Shown piece after piece: positions 14,927 to 21,619 of a stretch of DNA of 33,708 nt; position 1 is the first letter of the stretch, and every line of letters begins with the position of its first letter. Origin of the DNA: a candidate division NC10 bacterium RIFCSPLOWO2_12_FULL_66_18 (lineage in GTDB: Bacteria > Methylomirabilota > Methylomirabilia > Methylomirabilales > 2-02-FULL-66-22); the NCBI GenBank assembly GCA_001771285.1, contig METI01000155.1, positions 1 through 33,708 of the forward strand, given 5' to 3'. The translations under genes were made by a program, and so were the position numbers. A model generated the notes under the pieces. It did no database searches, was not told the origin of the DNA, and was given only the letters and a program-made list of their open reading frames with translations.

Positions 14927-15294
14927 ATGGATCGTTCCCGCATCGCGGAGAGATCTACCTGGCGAGCCTTCGGACTCGCCCCGCCCGCCGGAAAGTCCGT
15001 CCGGTCCTCGTCGTCTCCCCTGACGTGCGAAACCGCTGGGCCGGCGATATCCTGGCGGCCCCCATCTCGACGCACATGCGGCCGGCGCCCACCCACGTGC
15101 TCCTCGATCGAGGCGAAGGCGGTCTCCCCCACGCGTCGGTCGTGAAATGCGAGCAGATCACCTGCCTCGACAAAACCCTCCTGGGCCCCCGACCGCTGGG
15201 CCGCCCGCTGTCCCTCGAGCGTATGCGCGAGATCGAGCGGGCCCTTCTGATCAGCCTCGGAGTATTTACCCTCCCTGCCCTTCCCGCGGCATGA
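14923..15294 (+). CDS. MazF/PemK-family endoribonuclease toxin
   Basis: 123 residues from a GTG at 14923, with GGAGG 7 nt upstream and a four-base overlap with the antitoxin stop, so the two are translationally coupled. The MazF beta-barrel signature is clear: RGEIYLASL at the start, RKVRPVLVVSPDVRN with the catalytic Arg, ILAAPISTHMRPAPTHVLL with the conserved Thr/Ser region, and SVVKCEQITCLDKTLL (the usual V-x-C/D-Q-I-x-T block). MazF enzymes cleave single-stranded RNA at short sequences when freed from the antitoxin. The final eight residues (FTLPALPAA) lie where a transposase fragment on the other strand begins, so the C-terminus may have been altered by that junction. The cleavage site cannot be predicted from sequence. 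Confidence 0.92.
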   Translation: MNGSFPHRGEIYLASLRTRPARRKVRPVLVVSPDVRNRWAGDILAAPISTHMRPAPTHVLLDRGEGGLPHASVVKCEQITCLDKTLLGPRPLGRPLSLERMREIERALLISLGVFTLPALPAA

Positions 15295-15340
15295 CTAGGT
15301 GAAGATTCCCAGGCGCATCGAGCCGGGGGCCGCGCGGCAT
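15290..15340 (-). pseudogene. N-terminal remnant of a REP-type (Y1, IS200/IS605-like) transposase
   Basis: From ATG 15340 the minus strand encodes MPRGPRLDAPGNLHLVM, which matches the start of REP-associated tyrosine transposases as I know them (M-P-R-x-P-R-x-D-x-P-G-x-L-H-H-V). After about 17 residues the similarity ends and the frame stops near 15266; no HUH or catalytic Tyr motif follows. The break lies at the mazF stop codon on the other strand. Just upstream (15341-15410) is AT-richer DNA (TTTAATAAGTGTG) that could be the rest of the element's 5-prime end. This is a small fragment, so the call rests on one short motif. Confidence 0.5.
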
Positions 15341-15405
15341 ATCTCCAAAGCGGCTCGGAGTGGACCCGAGCAGGAGCGAAAAGTTTAATAAGTGTGCTAC
15401 GTCCC

Positions 15406-15713
15406 CTCCTGCCCATAGCCCTTCCGAATAGCGTATGGCAGAGCTGGTCCTCTGAGTCCGCCAGCAATCTGAGCTGCGTGCCTTCGCCTGTGAGCGTCGA
15501 ACAGTGGGCCGCCAAGCGGCGCGTGGACGTAATCGCCGACCGGTAAGATGGGTCCTCGGTTGAGACGAGATGACAGAGAAGTTCGGCGATCGTCCAGAAG
15601 CTAGCAAAGGCACCAGCCGCCTTCGCACGTTCGAGCGCTTGAAGTTGCTGAAAGCGAGCATCGGACAGCTGACGATACGCGTTGGAGTCGAAGATGACAT
15701 GTAGTCGGAACAT
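15406..15713 (-). pseudogene. Truncated PIN-like protein gene
   Basis: The minus-strand frame from ATG 15713 encodes about 102 residues with protein-like character: VIFDSNAYRQLSD at the N-terminus (first strand with the conserved Asp of PIN-like folds), SFWTIAELLCHLVSTEDPSYRSA (helix with the conserved Glu) and LRLLADSEDQLCHTLFGR (the second acidic block). After residue 100 the frame runs into unrelated Arg-rich sequence and the transposase remnant region, so the C-terminal half of the fold is missing. I recall full-length relatives of this type as hypothetical PIN-like proteins. The likely history is truncation by insertion of the REP-transposase element around 15405. No ribosome site is obvious before the ATG. 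A functional protein is unlikely. Confidence 0.5.
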
Positions 15714-15850
15714 TCTAGCACCGAGTCCCTGTAGTTCCCTCAGCGCGGCTGCGGGGCCTATGCCTTCAAACGCTTGATCTCCGCCAGGAGCCCACGGCAA
15801 CCGCTCGGGAGGCGGCTTTCGGGAGCGACCCTAGCCGTGGGCCATGTCAG

Positions 15851-15895
15851 TAATTGGTGCTGAAACAACTTTAATTGGTAGGTGCTGACACAACT
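15851..15895. repeat. Direct repeat resembling an insertion-sequence end
   Basis: TAATTGGTGCTGAAACAACTT-type sequence at 15851-15871 is repeated as TAATTGGTAGGTGCTGACACAACTT-type sequence at 15872-15895, differing by a short insertion and one base. Tandem 20-25 nt sites like this, with TGTCAGCACC on the minus strand, are typical of multi-site transposase-binding ends. No transposase is attached, so it would be a solo end or remnant. It lies 27 nt from the stop of the inositol monophosphatase gene. Confidence 0.45.
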
Positions 15896-15921
15896 TGACG
15901 AAGAATCTTAGCCCAAAATCG

Positions 15922-16767
15922 TCACCGATTGACGTCCGGGTGTCCCCCTGCATCCCGCGCTAGTGCTTCCAGCACGGCCGTGTGCAAGGCAGGCGTGGCT
16001 GCGGCGACGATGCTCTGCCCCTGGGTCATGGAGCGGATGGGCGCAGGCGGCTGGCCGAAGCGATCGGTGATGGTCCCGCCAGCTTCGCGCACGATGAGGT
16101 ACGCCGCCAGGTAATTCTCGGGGCTCAGGGTGTCGCGGACATCCACATAGGCATCCGCCCCCCCTGCGGCCACGCCGACCAGTTCGTAGGCGGCGCTGGC
16201 ATATCGGCGGGCATCTTTGATCGAGGTCAGCAGGCGATGGATGCGGGGTACGGCGCGCTTGTCCTTGAAATTGAAGTCGATGGCTACAATGGCCTGAGAC
16301 AATTCGGTGACCGCCGAGGCGCGCGCCGCCTGGCCGTTCTTCCACGCGCCCTGCCCCTTCTCTGCCTCGAACACCGTCCCGGTGAAGATGCGCCCCACCA
16401 GCCCGAACCGGATGTCATCGGGGCCGAAGGCCTCGTCCCCGGGGGCCAGGGCCAGGGACACGCAGGAGAATTCGTTCCCCCGAGCGAAATTTTCCGACCC
16501 GTCCACCGGGTCCACGATCAGCGTCCACGCGGCCCGGCCGGACTTGCTGCGGACCTCACCCCGCTCCTCGGTCAGGATCCGGATCGGCTCGGCGATCTCG
16601 CGGGTGCAGTAATCAATGATCCGCGCCTCGGCCAGGTAGTCGAACTCCTTGGTGACATCGCCGCGGGCGTTGTCCTGGACGATGCCCAGCTTCGTCAGCC
16701 CCTCCGTCAGAAGGAACCGCCGGACGTCCGCGAACATCGCCTGCAGGTGGTTCCGCATGTCGGTCAT
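15922..16767 (-). CDS. Inositol monophosphatase family protein
   Basis: 281 residues from ATG 16767, which has GGAG 5 nt upstream; an earlier in-frame start at 16797 lacks this. The metal-dependent phosphatase motifs are present in order: E67-E68 in ILTEERGE, then D86-P-V-D89-G in LIVDPVDGSENFARG (motif A), and a C-terminal acidic block around VDVRDTLSPENYLAAYLIVREAGG that stands in for the usual W-D-x-A-x-G. The WD is replaced by RD followed by TLSPEN, so the substrate end of the site is atypical. Family members hydrolyse inositol phosphates, fructose bisphosphate, PAP or similar with Mg. With its divergent last motif, this is better called a family member than SuhB. It lies between the mobile islet and argS. 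Confidence 0.85.
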   Translation of the reverse strand: MTDMRNHLQAMFADVRRFLLTEGLTKLGIVQDNARGDVTKEFDYLAEARIIDYCTREIAEPIRILTEERGEVRSKSGRAAWTLIVDPVDGSENFARGNEFSCVSLALAPGDEAFGPDDIRFGLVGRIFTGTVFEAEKGQGAWKNGQAARASAVTELSQAIVAIDFNFKDKRAVPRIHRLLTSIKDARRYASAAYELVGVAAGGADAYVDVRDTLSPENYLAAYLIVREAGGTITDRFGQPPAPIRSMTQGQSIVAAATPALHTAVLEALARDAGGHPDVNR

Positions 16768-16803
16768 TTGAACTCCGTTCCTGGTTTTACCCCCCAACCT
16801 ATC

Positions 16804-16830
16804 CGCAGATTACGCAGATTTCGCAGATTT
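16804..16830. repeat. Three tandem CGCAGATTT nonamers
   Basis: CGCAGATTA, CGCAGATTT and CGCAGATTT follow each other at 16804-16830 in strict 9-nt phase, in the gap between argS and the inositol monophosphatase gene. No facing arm is present. The remaining gap (16831-16890) shows nothing else. Confidence 0.8.
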
Positions 16831-16890
16831 CCTTTTTCATCCAATCCCCGGACTGATCAGTCGACTACTCCACAAATTGACCGTTCTGCT

Positions 16891-18573
16891 TTACATGCGT
16901 TCGGGCGCCGAGACCCCGAGGAGGGCGAGCCCGTTGGCGATCACCTGGCGCACGGCAGCCACCATCGCCAGCCGTGCCCGGCTGAGGTCGCGGTCGCCGG
17001 AAATCACCCGCTCCTCGCTGTCTTTGTACTTCGTGAAATAGCCGTGAAAGGCGGCCGCCAGCTCCTGCAGATGCGTGGTCACCCGGTGCGGCTCGTGCGC
17101 CAGCGCCGAATGCAGCACCATCTCCGGGTAGATCGCGAGGTGCTTCATGATGCCCAGCTCTTCCGGCAGGGTCAGGTGGGCGAGATCGGCGTCCGCATAC
17201 GGCCCCGGCAGCCCGGCCTCGGCCGCCTTGCGCGCCATGCTGCAGGCGCGGGCGTGCCCGTACTGGACGTAGAAGACCGGGTTGTCCATGCTCTGCCGCT
17301 TCGCCGCCTCGATGTCGAAGTCGAGCTGGGCTTCGGATCGCCGGGTGAGGAAGAGGAAGCGGGCCGCGTCCTTCCCCACCTCGTTCACGACCTCGCGCAG
17401 CTCGACGAACTCGCCCGTCCGCTTCGACATCGGGACCGGGGCCCCGCTGCGCAGGACCTTGACCATCTGGAGCAGGATCACCCGGAGGATCTCCGGGTCG
17501 TGGTCGAGGGCCCGGATGGCCGCCTTCACCCGCGGGATGTAGCCGCCGTGATCGGCCCCCCAGATGTTGATGAGCCGGTGGAAGCCGCGCCGGATCTTGT
17601 TGGCGTGGTAGGCAATGTCCGAGGTGAAATACGTCGGTTCCCCGCTGCTGCGGATCAGGATGCGATCCTTCTCGTCGCCGAAGTCGCTGGCACGGAAGCC
17701 GATCGCTTTTCCCTCCTCGTAGAGATACCCCCCGGCGCGTAGCGTCGCCAGGGCCGCTTCCACTTCGCCGGAATCGTACAGGCTCCGCTCCGAGACCCAC
17801 GAGTCGAACACGACGCCGAAGGCGCGCAGGTCTGCCTCGATTTCCCCCAGGAGGATCTGCGACGCCTGGGCGGCACAGGCGGGGATCGCCTGCTCCGCCT
17901 CCGCATCGGCAAGGCCGGGAACGACCGCGGACACCCGTTCCGCCAATTCCCGGACATACTCGCCGTGGTAGCCGTTCTCGGGAAACTGGACGGGTTTTCC
18001 CTTCGCCTCCAGGTGTCTGGCCCAGACCGACTCGCCCAGGAGGCGCATCTGGCTTCCGGCATCGTTGATGTAGTACTCGCGCTCGACGCCATAGCCCACC
18101 GCCTCGAGGAGGTTGGCGACGGCATCGCCCAAAGCGGCGCCCCGCCCGTGCCCCACGTGGAGCGGCCCCGTCGGGTTGGCGCTCACGAACTCCACCTGGA
18201 CCCGCTGCCCCTGGCCGATGCTGGCCCGGCCATAGCTTGGCCCGGCCCCCAGGACCTCCCGGAGCACCCCCTGCCACCAGCCGTTGGCCACGAAGACATT
18301 GAGGTATCCCGGGCCGGCTACTTCGACCTTCGCCACCAGGGCGGGGTCCACATCCAGCGTCTGCTGGATCGCCGTGGCGACATCCCGGGGGGACCGCCGG
18401 ACCTGTTTCGCCAAGGCGAAACTCAGGGTGGTGGAGAGGTCGCCGAACGACGGCTCCGGCGGGTATTCCCAGGTGACCTCCGGCACGGCCACGGGCGGCC
18501 ACCCACGCGCCGCGGTCGCGCGCGCCACGGCGTCTGCAAGGGCGGCACCCAGCATTTTCTTGAGTTGTTCCAC
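16891..18573 (-). CDS. argS: Arginine--tRNA ligase
   Basis: 560 residues from GTG 18573. The open frame has a TTG two codons earlier, but only the GTG has well-placed GAGG (7 nt upstream), which overlaps the thiI stop region. The N-terminal additional domain (about residues 1-110) precedes the class I catalytic core: the HIGH motif appears as ANPTGPLHVGHGRGAALGDA near residue 125, and the KMSKS region as MSKRTGEFVELREVV near residue 380. The C-terminal anticodon-binding helical domain ends LLGVSAPERM, close to the expected YGLLGVxAPERM end. It charges tRNA-Arg. It is 9 nt behind thiI and so very likely co-transcribed with it. Length and motifs are normal. Confidence 0.97.
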   Translation of the reverse strand: MEQLKKMLGAALADAVARATAARGWPPVAVPEVTWEYPPEPSFGDLSTTLSFALAKQVRRSPRDVATAIQQTLDVDPALVAKVEVAGPGYLNVFVANGWWQGVLREVLGAGPSYGRASIGQGQRVQVEFVSANPTGPLHVGHGRGAALGDAVANLLEAVGYGVEREYYINDAGSQMRLLGESVWARHLEAKGKPVQFPENGYHGEYVRELAERVSAVVPGLADAEAEQAIPACAAQASQILLGEIEADLRAFGVVFDSWVSERSLYDSGEVEAALATLRAGGYLYEEGKAIGFRASDFGDEKDRILIRSSGEPTYFTSDIAYHANKIRRGFHRLINIWGADHGGYIPRVKAAIRALDHDPEILRVILLQMVKVLRSGAPVPMSKRTGEFVELREVVNEVGKDAARFLFLTRRSEAQLDFDIEAAKRQSMDNPVFYVQYGHARACSMARKAAEAGLPGPYADADLAHLTLPEELGIMKHLAIYPEMVLHSALAHEPHRVTTHLQELAAAFHGYFTKYKDSEERVISGDRDLSRARLAMVAAVRQVIANGLALLGVSAPERM

Positions 18574-18582
18574 AGGCAATCC

Positions 18583-19875
18583 TCAGTCTTCCAGGTCGAA
18601 ATCGGGCGATGGATCTCTTTCCCGATCTTCCAGTTCTTCCTGCCTTCCGCCTTCTGCGTTCTGCCTTCTCGGGGGAACGGTCAATCCGGCACTCGCAGAA
18701 TTCTGGCGAGAGCTTTCCGGGAACTCGAATGCCTGGATCTCCATCTGATCCAGGCCCATCTGGACCAGCTTCTCGATGGGGAGCTGGGATTCCACCGCCC
18801 GCACCTCGTCCAGGCTGGAAAAGGTCGCGGGATGACGGGGGACAAAGAGGCGGCAGCAGTCCTGGTCGGGGATGATGGAGATGTCGTACGTTCCCAGCGC
18901 CCGGGCCTGCTGGACGATCTCCTCCTTGTCGCTGCCGATCAGGGGGCGCAGGACGGGCATCCCCACCGCCTCCTCGATCACGGCCAGATTCTCCAGCGTC
19001 TGGGAGGCGACCTGGCCCAGGCTTTCACCCGTGACCAGGGCCTTGGCCTGTTCGCGGCGGGCGATCTGTTCCGCGATGCGCCCCATGAGCCGCCGGTACA
19101 GCACCACCCGCAGCGGGGCAGGCGCGCCCACCACGACCTCTCGCTGGATCTCTCCGAAGGGGACCAGGTACAGGTGGGACCAGTACTGGAACCGCGTCAG
19201 GAGTTGCACCAGTTCCACGGCCTTGGTGCGCGAGGTGGAATCCAGGAACGGGAAGCTGTGAAAGTGGACGAAGACCACCTGGCAGCCCCGCTTCATCAGG
19301 CGATGGGACGCGACCGGCGAGTCAATCCCTCCCGACAGTAGCGAGACCACCCGCCCGCTCACGCCCACCGGGAGGCCGCCAGGCCCCGCCTCTCTGCCAC
19401 AGGAGAAATAAAGATCGCGGGGCAAGACCTCGACGTGGATCGTGAACTCGGGTTGGTCGAGATTCACCGCGGCGTGCGTCTGGCCCTGGACGAAGGCTCC
19501 CAGCTCGCGGTTGATATCCTCGGAGGTGAGCGGGAACTGCTTGAAGGCCCGCCGAGCGGCGACCTTGAACGAGCGGAACGTCCGGCCCTCCAGGGCTTTC
19601 CCCATGGCCGCCTTCAACGCGGCCATGTCCGGCTCCACCCGCTCCGCCAGGGAAAAGTTGGCAACGCCAAAGACGGTGCGGAGCCGCCCGCGGATCGCCT
19701 CCCAGTCGGCCTCGCGGGAGAGGCGGAGCACCATCCGGCCCGAGCGCTGCTCCACCCGGCGCACGCCGGCCCCGTCCGTCGCCCGCAGCAGATTCGCTTC
19801 CAGCCGCCGCAGGAACAGCGGCTGGTTTTTCCCCTTGAGGCCGATCTCGTTGTAGTGAATCATCACGCAGCGCAT
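18583..19875 (-). CDS. thiI: tRNA 4-thiouridine synthase / thiamine thiazole sulfurtransferase ThiI
   Basis: 430 residues from ATG 19875, preceded by AAGGGGAACCC; an upstream in-frame start at 19923 is less likely. The order of domains is NFLD plus THUMP (about residues 1-170; MIHYNEIGLKGKN is the classic start) and then the AANH ATP pyrophosphatase with the PP-loop SLLSGGIDSPVASHRLMKRG. The AANH domain carries C in DQDCCRLFVPRHP. There is no C-terminal rhodanese domain, so it is the short ThiI form and needs sulfur from elsewhere. The last 35 or so residues (after FPESSRQN) are unusual: part of them is translated from a heptamer repeat (18637-18671), giving a charged tail RRQNAEGGRQEELEDRERD. 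That tail is probably not functional. Confidence 0.94.
   Translation of the reverse strand: MRCVMIHYNEIGLKGKNQPLFLRRLEANLLRATDGAGVRRVEQRSGRMVLRLSREADWEAIRGRLRTVFGVANFSLAERVEPDMAALKAAMGKALEGRTFRSFKVAARRAFKQFPLTSEDINRELGAFVQGQTHAAVNLDQPEFTIHVEVLPRDLYFSCGREAGPGGLPVGVSGRVVSLLSGGIDSPVASHRLMKRGCQVVFVHFHSFPFLDSTSRTKAVELVQLLTRFQYWSHLYLVPFGEIQREVVVGAPAPLRVVLYRRLMGRIAEQIARREQAKALVTGESLGQVASQTLENLAVIEEAVGMPVLRPLIGSDKEEIVQQARALGTYDISIIPDQDCCRLFVPRHPATFSSLDEVRAVESQLPIEKLVQMGLDQMEIQAFEFPESSRQNSASAGLTVPPRRQNAEGGRQEELEDRERDPSPDFDLED
18637..18671. repeat. CTTCTGC heptamer repeat inside the thiI 3-prime end
   Basis: Five heptamers in phase (TTCCTGC, CTTCCGC, CTTCTGC, GTTCTGC, CTTCTCG). They are translated on the minus strand as part of a charged C-terminal tail of ThiI that is absent from the core family. 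The array has the same build as the intergenic ones but has been read through by a gene whose original stop must lie upstream. Confidence 0.75.
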
Positions 19876-20077
19876 GGGTTCCCCTTCGGGCGTTACGTTA
19901 CCATCCTCCGGCGATGAACCCAAGGGGAAAGTCGGTTAGGTCAAAGCAAGGCAGAGAGCAAAGGAGCGATCTCTGTTCAGGCGAGGCTGCGTGCGTCCTG
20001 CTCCCACAGTACCGCCTTCACCGAGCGGCAGGCAGGACTTCCAGCTCGAAGGCGAAGGTGTATACGGAGACCTCCCA

Positions 20078-20476
20078 TCACATTGGGATGTCTTTCCATT
20101 GTTCTGCTTCCTGGTCTATGGGCGGCCGTCGGATCCGCACACGAGATGGCTCCACGATAGTCAGGCAGCGGGCAAGCTCTTCGAGGTTCGTCTCCCGGAC
20201 AAACTGCTCGACGAAGTCGTTCACCCTCAGAGGCCCGAAGCTCCGAGGCCGGAAGAGCACGATCCCGGGGTGACTGCCGGGAGGGAATCTGCGCAAATCG
20301 CCGAACTCAAGGTCAAGGGTAAGGAGAACCCGTCCTGCACTCTTCGCGGCCAGCCCGATTTCGATGTCCGGCCTGGAGAGCAACCCCTCCTCCGCAACCG
20401 TTTCCGTATCGTGACCGAGCCGTAGCAGGATGGATTTCAGATGACGAGAGAGGTTCTCGTCGAGCTTGAGCTTCAC
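20078..20476 (-). CDS. DUF5615-family PIN-like protein (probable toxin)
   Basis: 132 residues from GTG 20476, which overlaps the stop of the DUF433 gene by four bases. The N-terminus MKLKLDENLSRHLKSILLRLGHDTETVAEEGL is the typical first strand and helix of the DUF5615/Mut7-C-like PIN fold, with acidic D6 and E7. The second acidic cluster is LLTLDLEFGDLRRFPPGSHPGIVLFR. These two blocks form the metal site of the presumed nuclease. DUF5615 genes are commonly paired with DUF433 genes in type II toxin-antitoxin-like modules, which is the arrangement here. RNase activity has to be taken from the fold; it is not evident from sequence alone. The C-terminal 25 residues are rich in Arg/Pro and may be a tail. 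Confidence 0.85.
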   Translation of the reverse strand: MKLKLDENLSRHLKSILLRLGHDTETVAEEGLLSRPDIEIGLAAKSAGRVLLTLDLEFGDLRRFPPGSHPGIVLFRPRSFGPLRVNDFVEQFVRETNLEELARCLTIVEPSRVRIRRPPIDQEAEQWKDIPM

Positions 20477-20715
20477 GGCGTCGATGTCACTTTCCAGACG
20501 TTTTCCCGGGAGAGCTCTGCTGCGTAGGCCAGCGCCGCGCGAATGTCATCAGGCGTGAGCTGCGGGTAGTGGTCAATGATCTGCTCGGGGGTGAGGCCTT
20601 CTGCTAGGCCGTCCAGGATGATCGCGATATAGATGCGAGTGCCCCGGATGCACGGCTTGCCGGCGCAAACCCGCGGGTCCACAGCGACGCGGCTCAACAG
20701 CTCTTCGTAGGTCAT
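20473..20715 (-). CDS. DUF433-family protein (probable antitoxin)
   Basis: 80 residues from ATG 20715. The DUF433 signature is complete: VDPRVCAGKPCIRGTRIYIAIILDGLAEGLTPEQIIDHYPQLTPDDIRAALAYAAEL, a beta-hairpin with the GxPxIRGTR core and a winged-helix-like DNA-binding region. These proteins usually lie just before a DUF5615 PIN-like gene and are taken as the DNA-binding antitoxin. The start overlaps the stop of the upstream wHTH-nucleotidyltransferase gene (ATGA), and the stop overlaps the DUF5615 start (GTGA). All three genes are therefore expected to be translated in a coupled manner. Confidence 0.88.
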   Translation of the reverse strand: MTYEELLSRVAVDPRVCAGKPCIRGTRIYIAIILDGLAEGLTPEQIIDHYPQLTPDDIRAALAYAAELSRENVWKVTSTP

Positions 20716-21347
20716 CGCAAACCTCTCTTCGAGAAGTGGTCGGTATCAAGACGTCCTTGCAGAAGCGGGCCCACGATGGGGATCTTTGCCCCGGCCAGCA
20801 CGCGCGCCAGGAAGCCGCCCTTTGCCTTCCGCCGCCGGGCAAATTCGTGGCGGCTGAGCAGTGTATAATTGACGGACCGCCCGAGTTGCCTTTCTGCACG
20901 ACCCACAGCCTTGTGAAGCCCCATCTCATCAACGTCCCCCACCACCAGCAAGTCAACATCACTTGACCCCGTGGCCTTGCCGCTGGCGTGGCTGCCGTAG
21001 ACGAAGGCGACGTCCAACTTTCCCGAAACGGGGGAGAGCGCCGACCGCAGGACATCGGCCATTCCGGCAGTCTTCATCATCAGCCCTTGCAGTTCCGCAA
21101 AGATCGGACAGTGTCGGTTCGCCTGATAGTAGACTTGTCGGCCACGTCCTGACCGTACAATGATGCCCGCATCCACCAGGCGTCTGAGCTCTCGCTGCAC
21201 GGAGCCCTGTCCAGCACCCGTGGTTCGTGCCACTTGACGCAAATAAAAGGATTCGTCCGGGTGGGAGTACAAGAGGGCTAACACGGCCTGGCGTGTCTTG
21301 CCAAACAGAGCAGAGGAAAGGCCCCTGTCTTCGACGCGCGCACCCAT
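20712..21347 (-). CDS. Winged-helix/minimal nucleotidyltransferase fusion (MNT)
   Basis: 211 residues from ATG 21347. The frame is open up to a TTG at 21386, which would give an N-terminus of MGT-type repeats, but that DNA holds the promoter (-35 TTGACC starts at that TTG), so a start at or after 21347 is needed; the message would be nearly leaderless. Residues 15-85 form a winged helix (TRQAVLALLYSHPDESFYLRQVARTTGAGQGSVQRELRRLVDAGIIVRSGRGRQVYYQAN). Residues 105-190 are a minimal nucleotidyltransferase with the exact GSX10DXD motif (GSHASGKATGSSDVD). It could be both repressor and nucleotidyl-transferring enzyme. MNT proteins of HEPN-MNT systems transfer AMP to their toxin. Here it is followed by DUF433 and DUF5615 genes with four-base overlaps, and no HEPN gene is adjacent. 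Confidence 0.88.
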   Translation of the reverse strand: MGARVEDRGLSSALFGKTRQAVLALLYSHPDESFYLRQVARTTGAGQGSVQRELRRLVDAGIIVRSGRGRQVYYQANRHCPIFAELQGLMMKTAGMADVLRSALSPVSGKLDVAFVYGSHASGKATGSSDVDLLVVGDVDEMGLHKAVGRAERQLGRSVNYTLLSRHEFARRRKAKGGFLARVLAGAKIPIVGPLLQGRLDTDHFSKRGLR

Positions 21348-21386
21348 ATTGGGTTCGATTGTACCCATTTCGGGTGCACTGGTCAA
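21342..21386 (-). promoter_or_regulatory. Promoter with two 13-bp operators for the MNT operon
   Basis: On the minus strand TTGACC (21386-21381), a 17-nt spacer and TACAAT (21363-21358) make a strong sigma70-type promoter. Two dyads of the form ACCC-N5-GGGT lie at 21363-21375 (within the spacer) and 21342-21354 (over the start point). Their centres are exactly 21 bp apart, two helical turns, so two bound dimers would sit on one face. The winged-helix protein encoded directly downstream is the obvious candidate ligand. The second dyad overlaps the ATG at 21347. Confidence 0.75.
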
Positions 21387-21387
21387 G

Positions 21388-21619
21388 GACAGGTTGCGTC
21401 CAAGACTTGGAGGACGTTGTTGTCTGGATTAACCCTGATCCGAGAAAAACCTTGAACCGCCAAGATGTAAGGATGACCGCTAGGTATCGAAATATGCAGC
21501 GGGGCGAAAGGAGGTGATTTTGGCGCCTGCCTTGGGAATTTCACGGACCCTCGGGTATTTCGTCGCTGGGGCAAGAGCAAGAGCCGGTGGGAGGATTTTG
21601 CGCCGAGTTCAGGCGCGGG
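21388..21619. other. Gap between MNT operon and DUF512 gene
   Basis: About 230 nt without a supported gene. It includes TTGAACCGCCAAGATGTAAGGATG around 21450, which faintly resembles a degenerate 9-nt CGCCAAGAT repeat, and an AAAGGAGGTGATT (21509-21521), the perfect anti-16S sequence, but no start codon or protein-like frame follows it. I see no terminator for the DUF512 gene here. Confidence 0.4.

Noticed and set aside
16804..16830. Short CRISPR-like array (three nonamers)
   Set aside because: Units are 9 nt with no spacers and no cas genes anywhere in the window. None of the periodic arrays has repeat-spacer structure.
21509..21521. Perfect Shine-Dalgarno-like AAAGGAGGTGATT
   Set aside because: No start codon at the right distance opens a protein-like frame, so it does not mark a gene.
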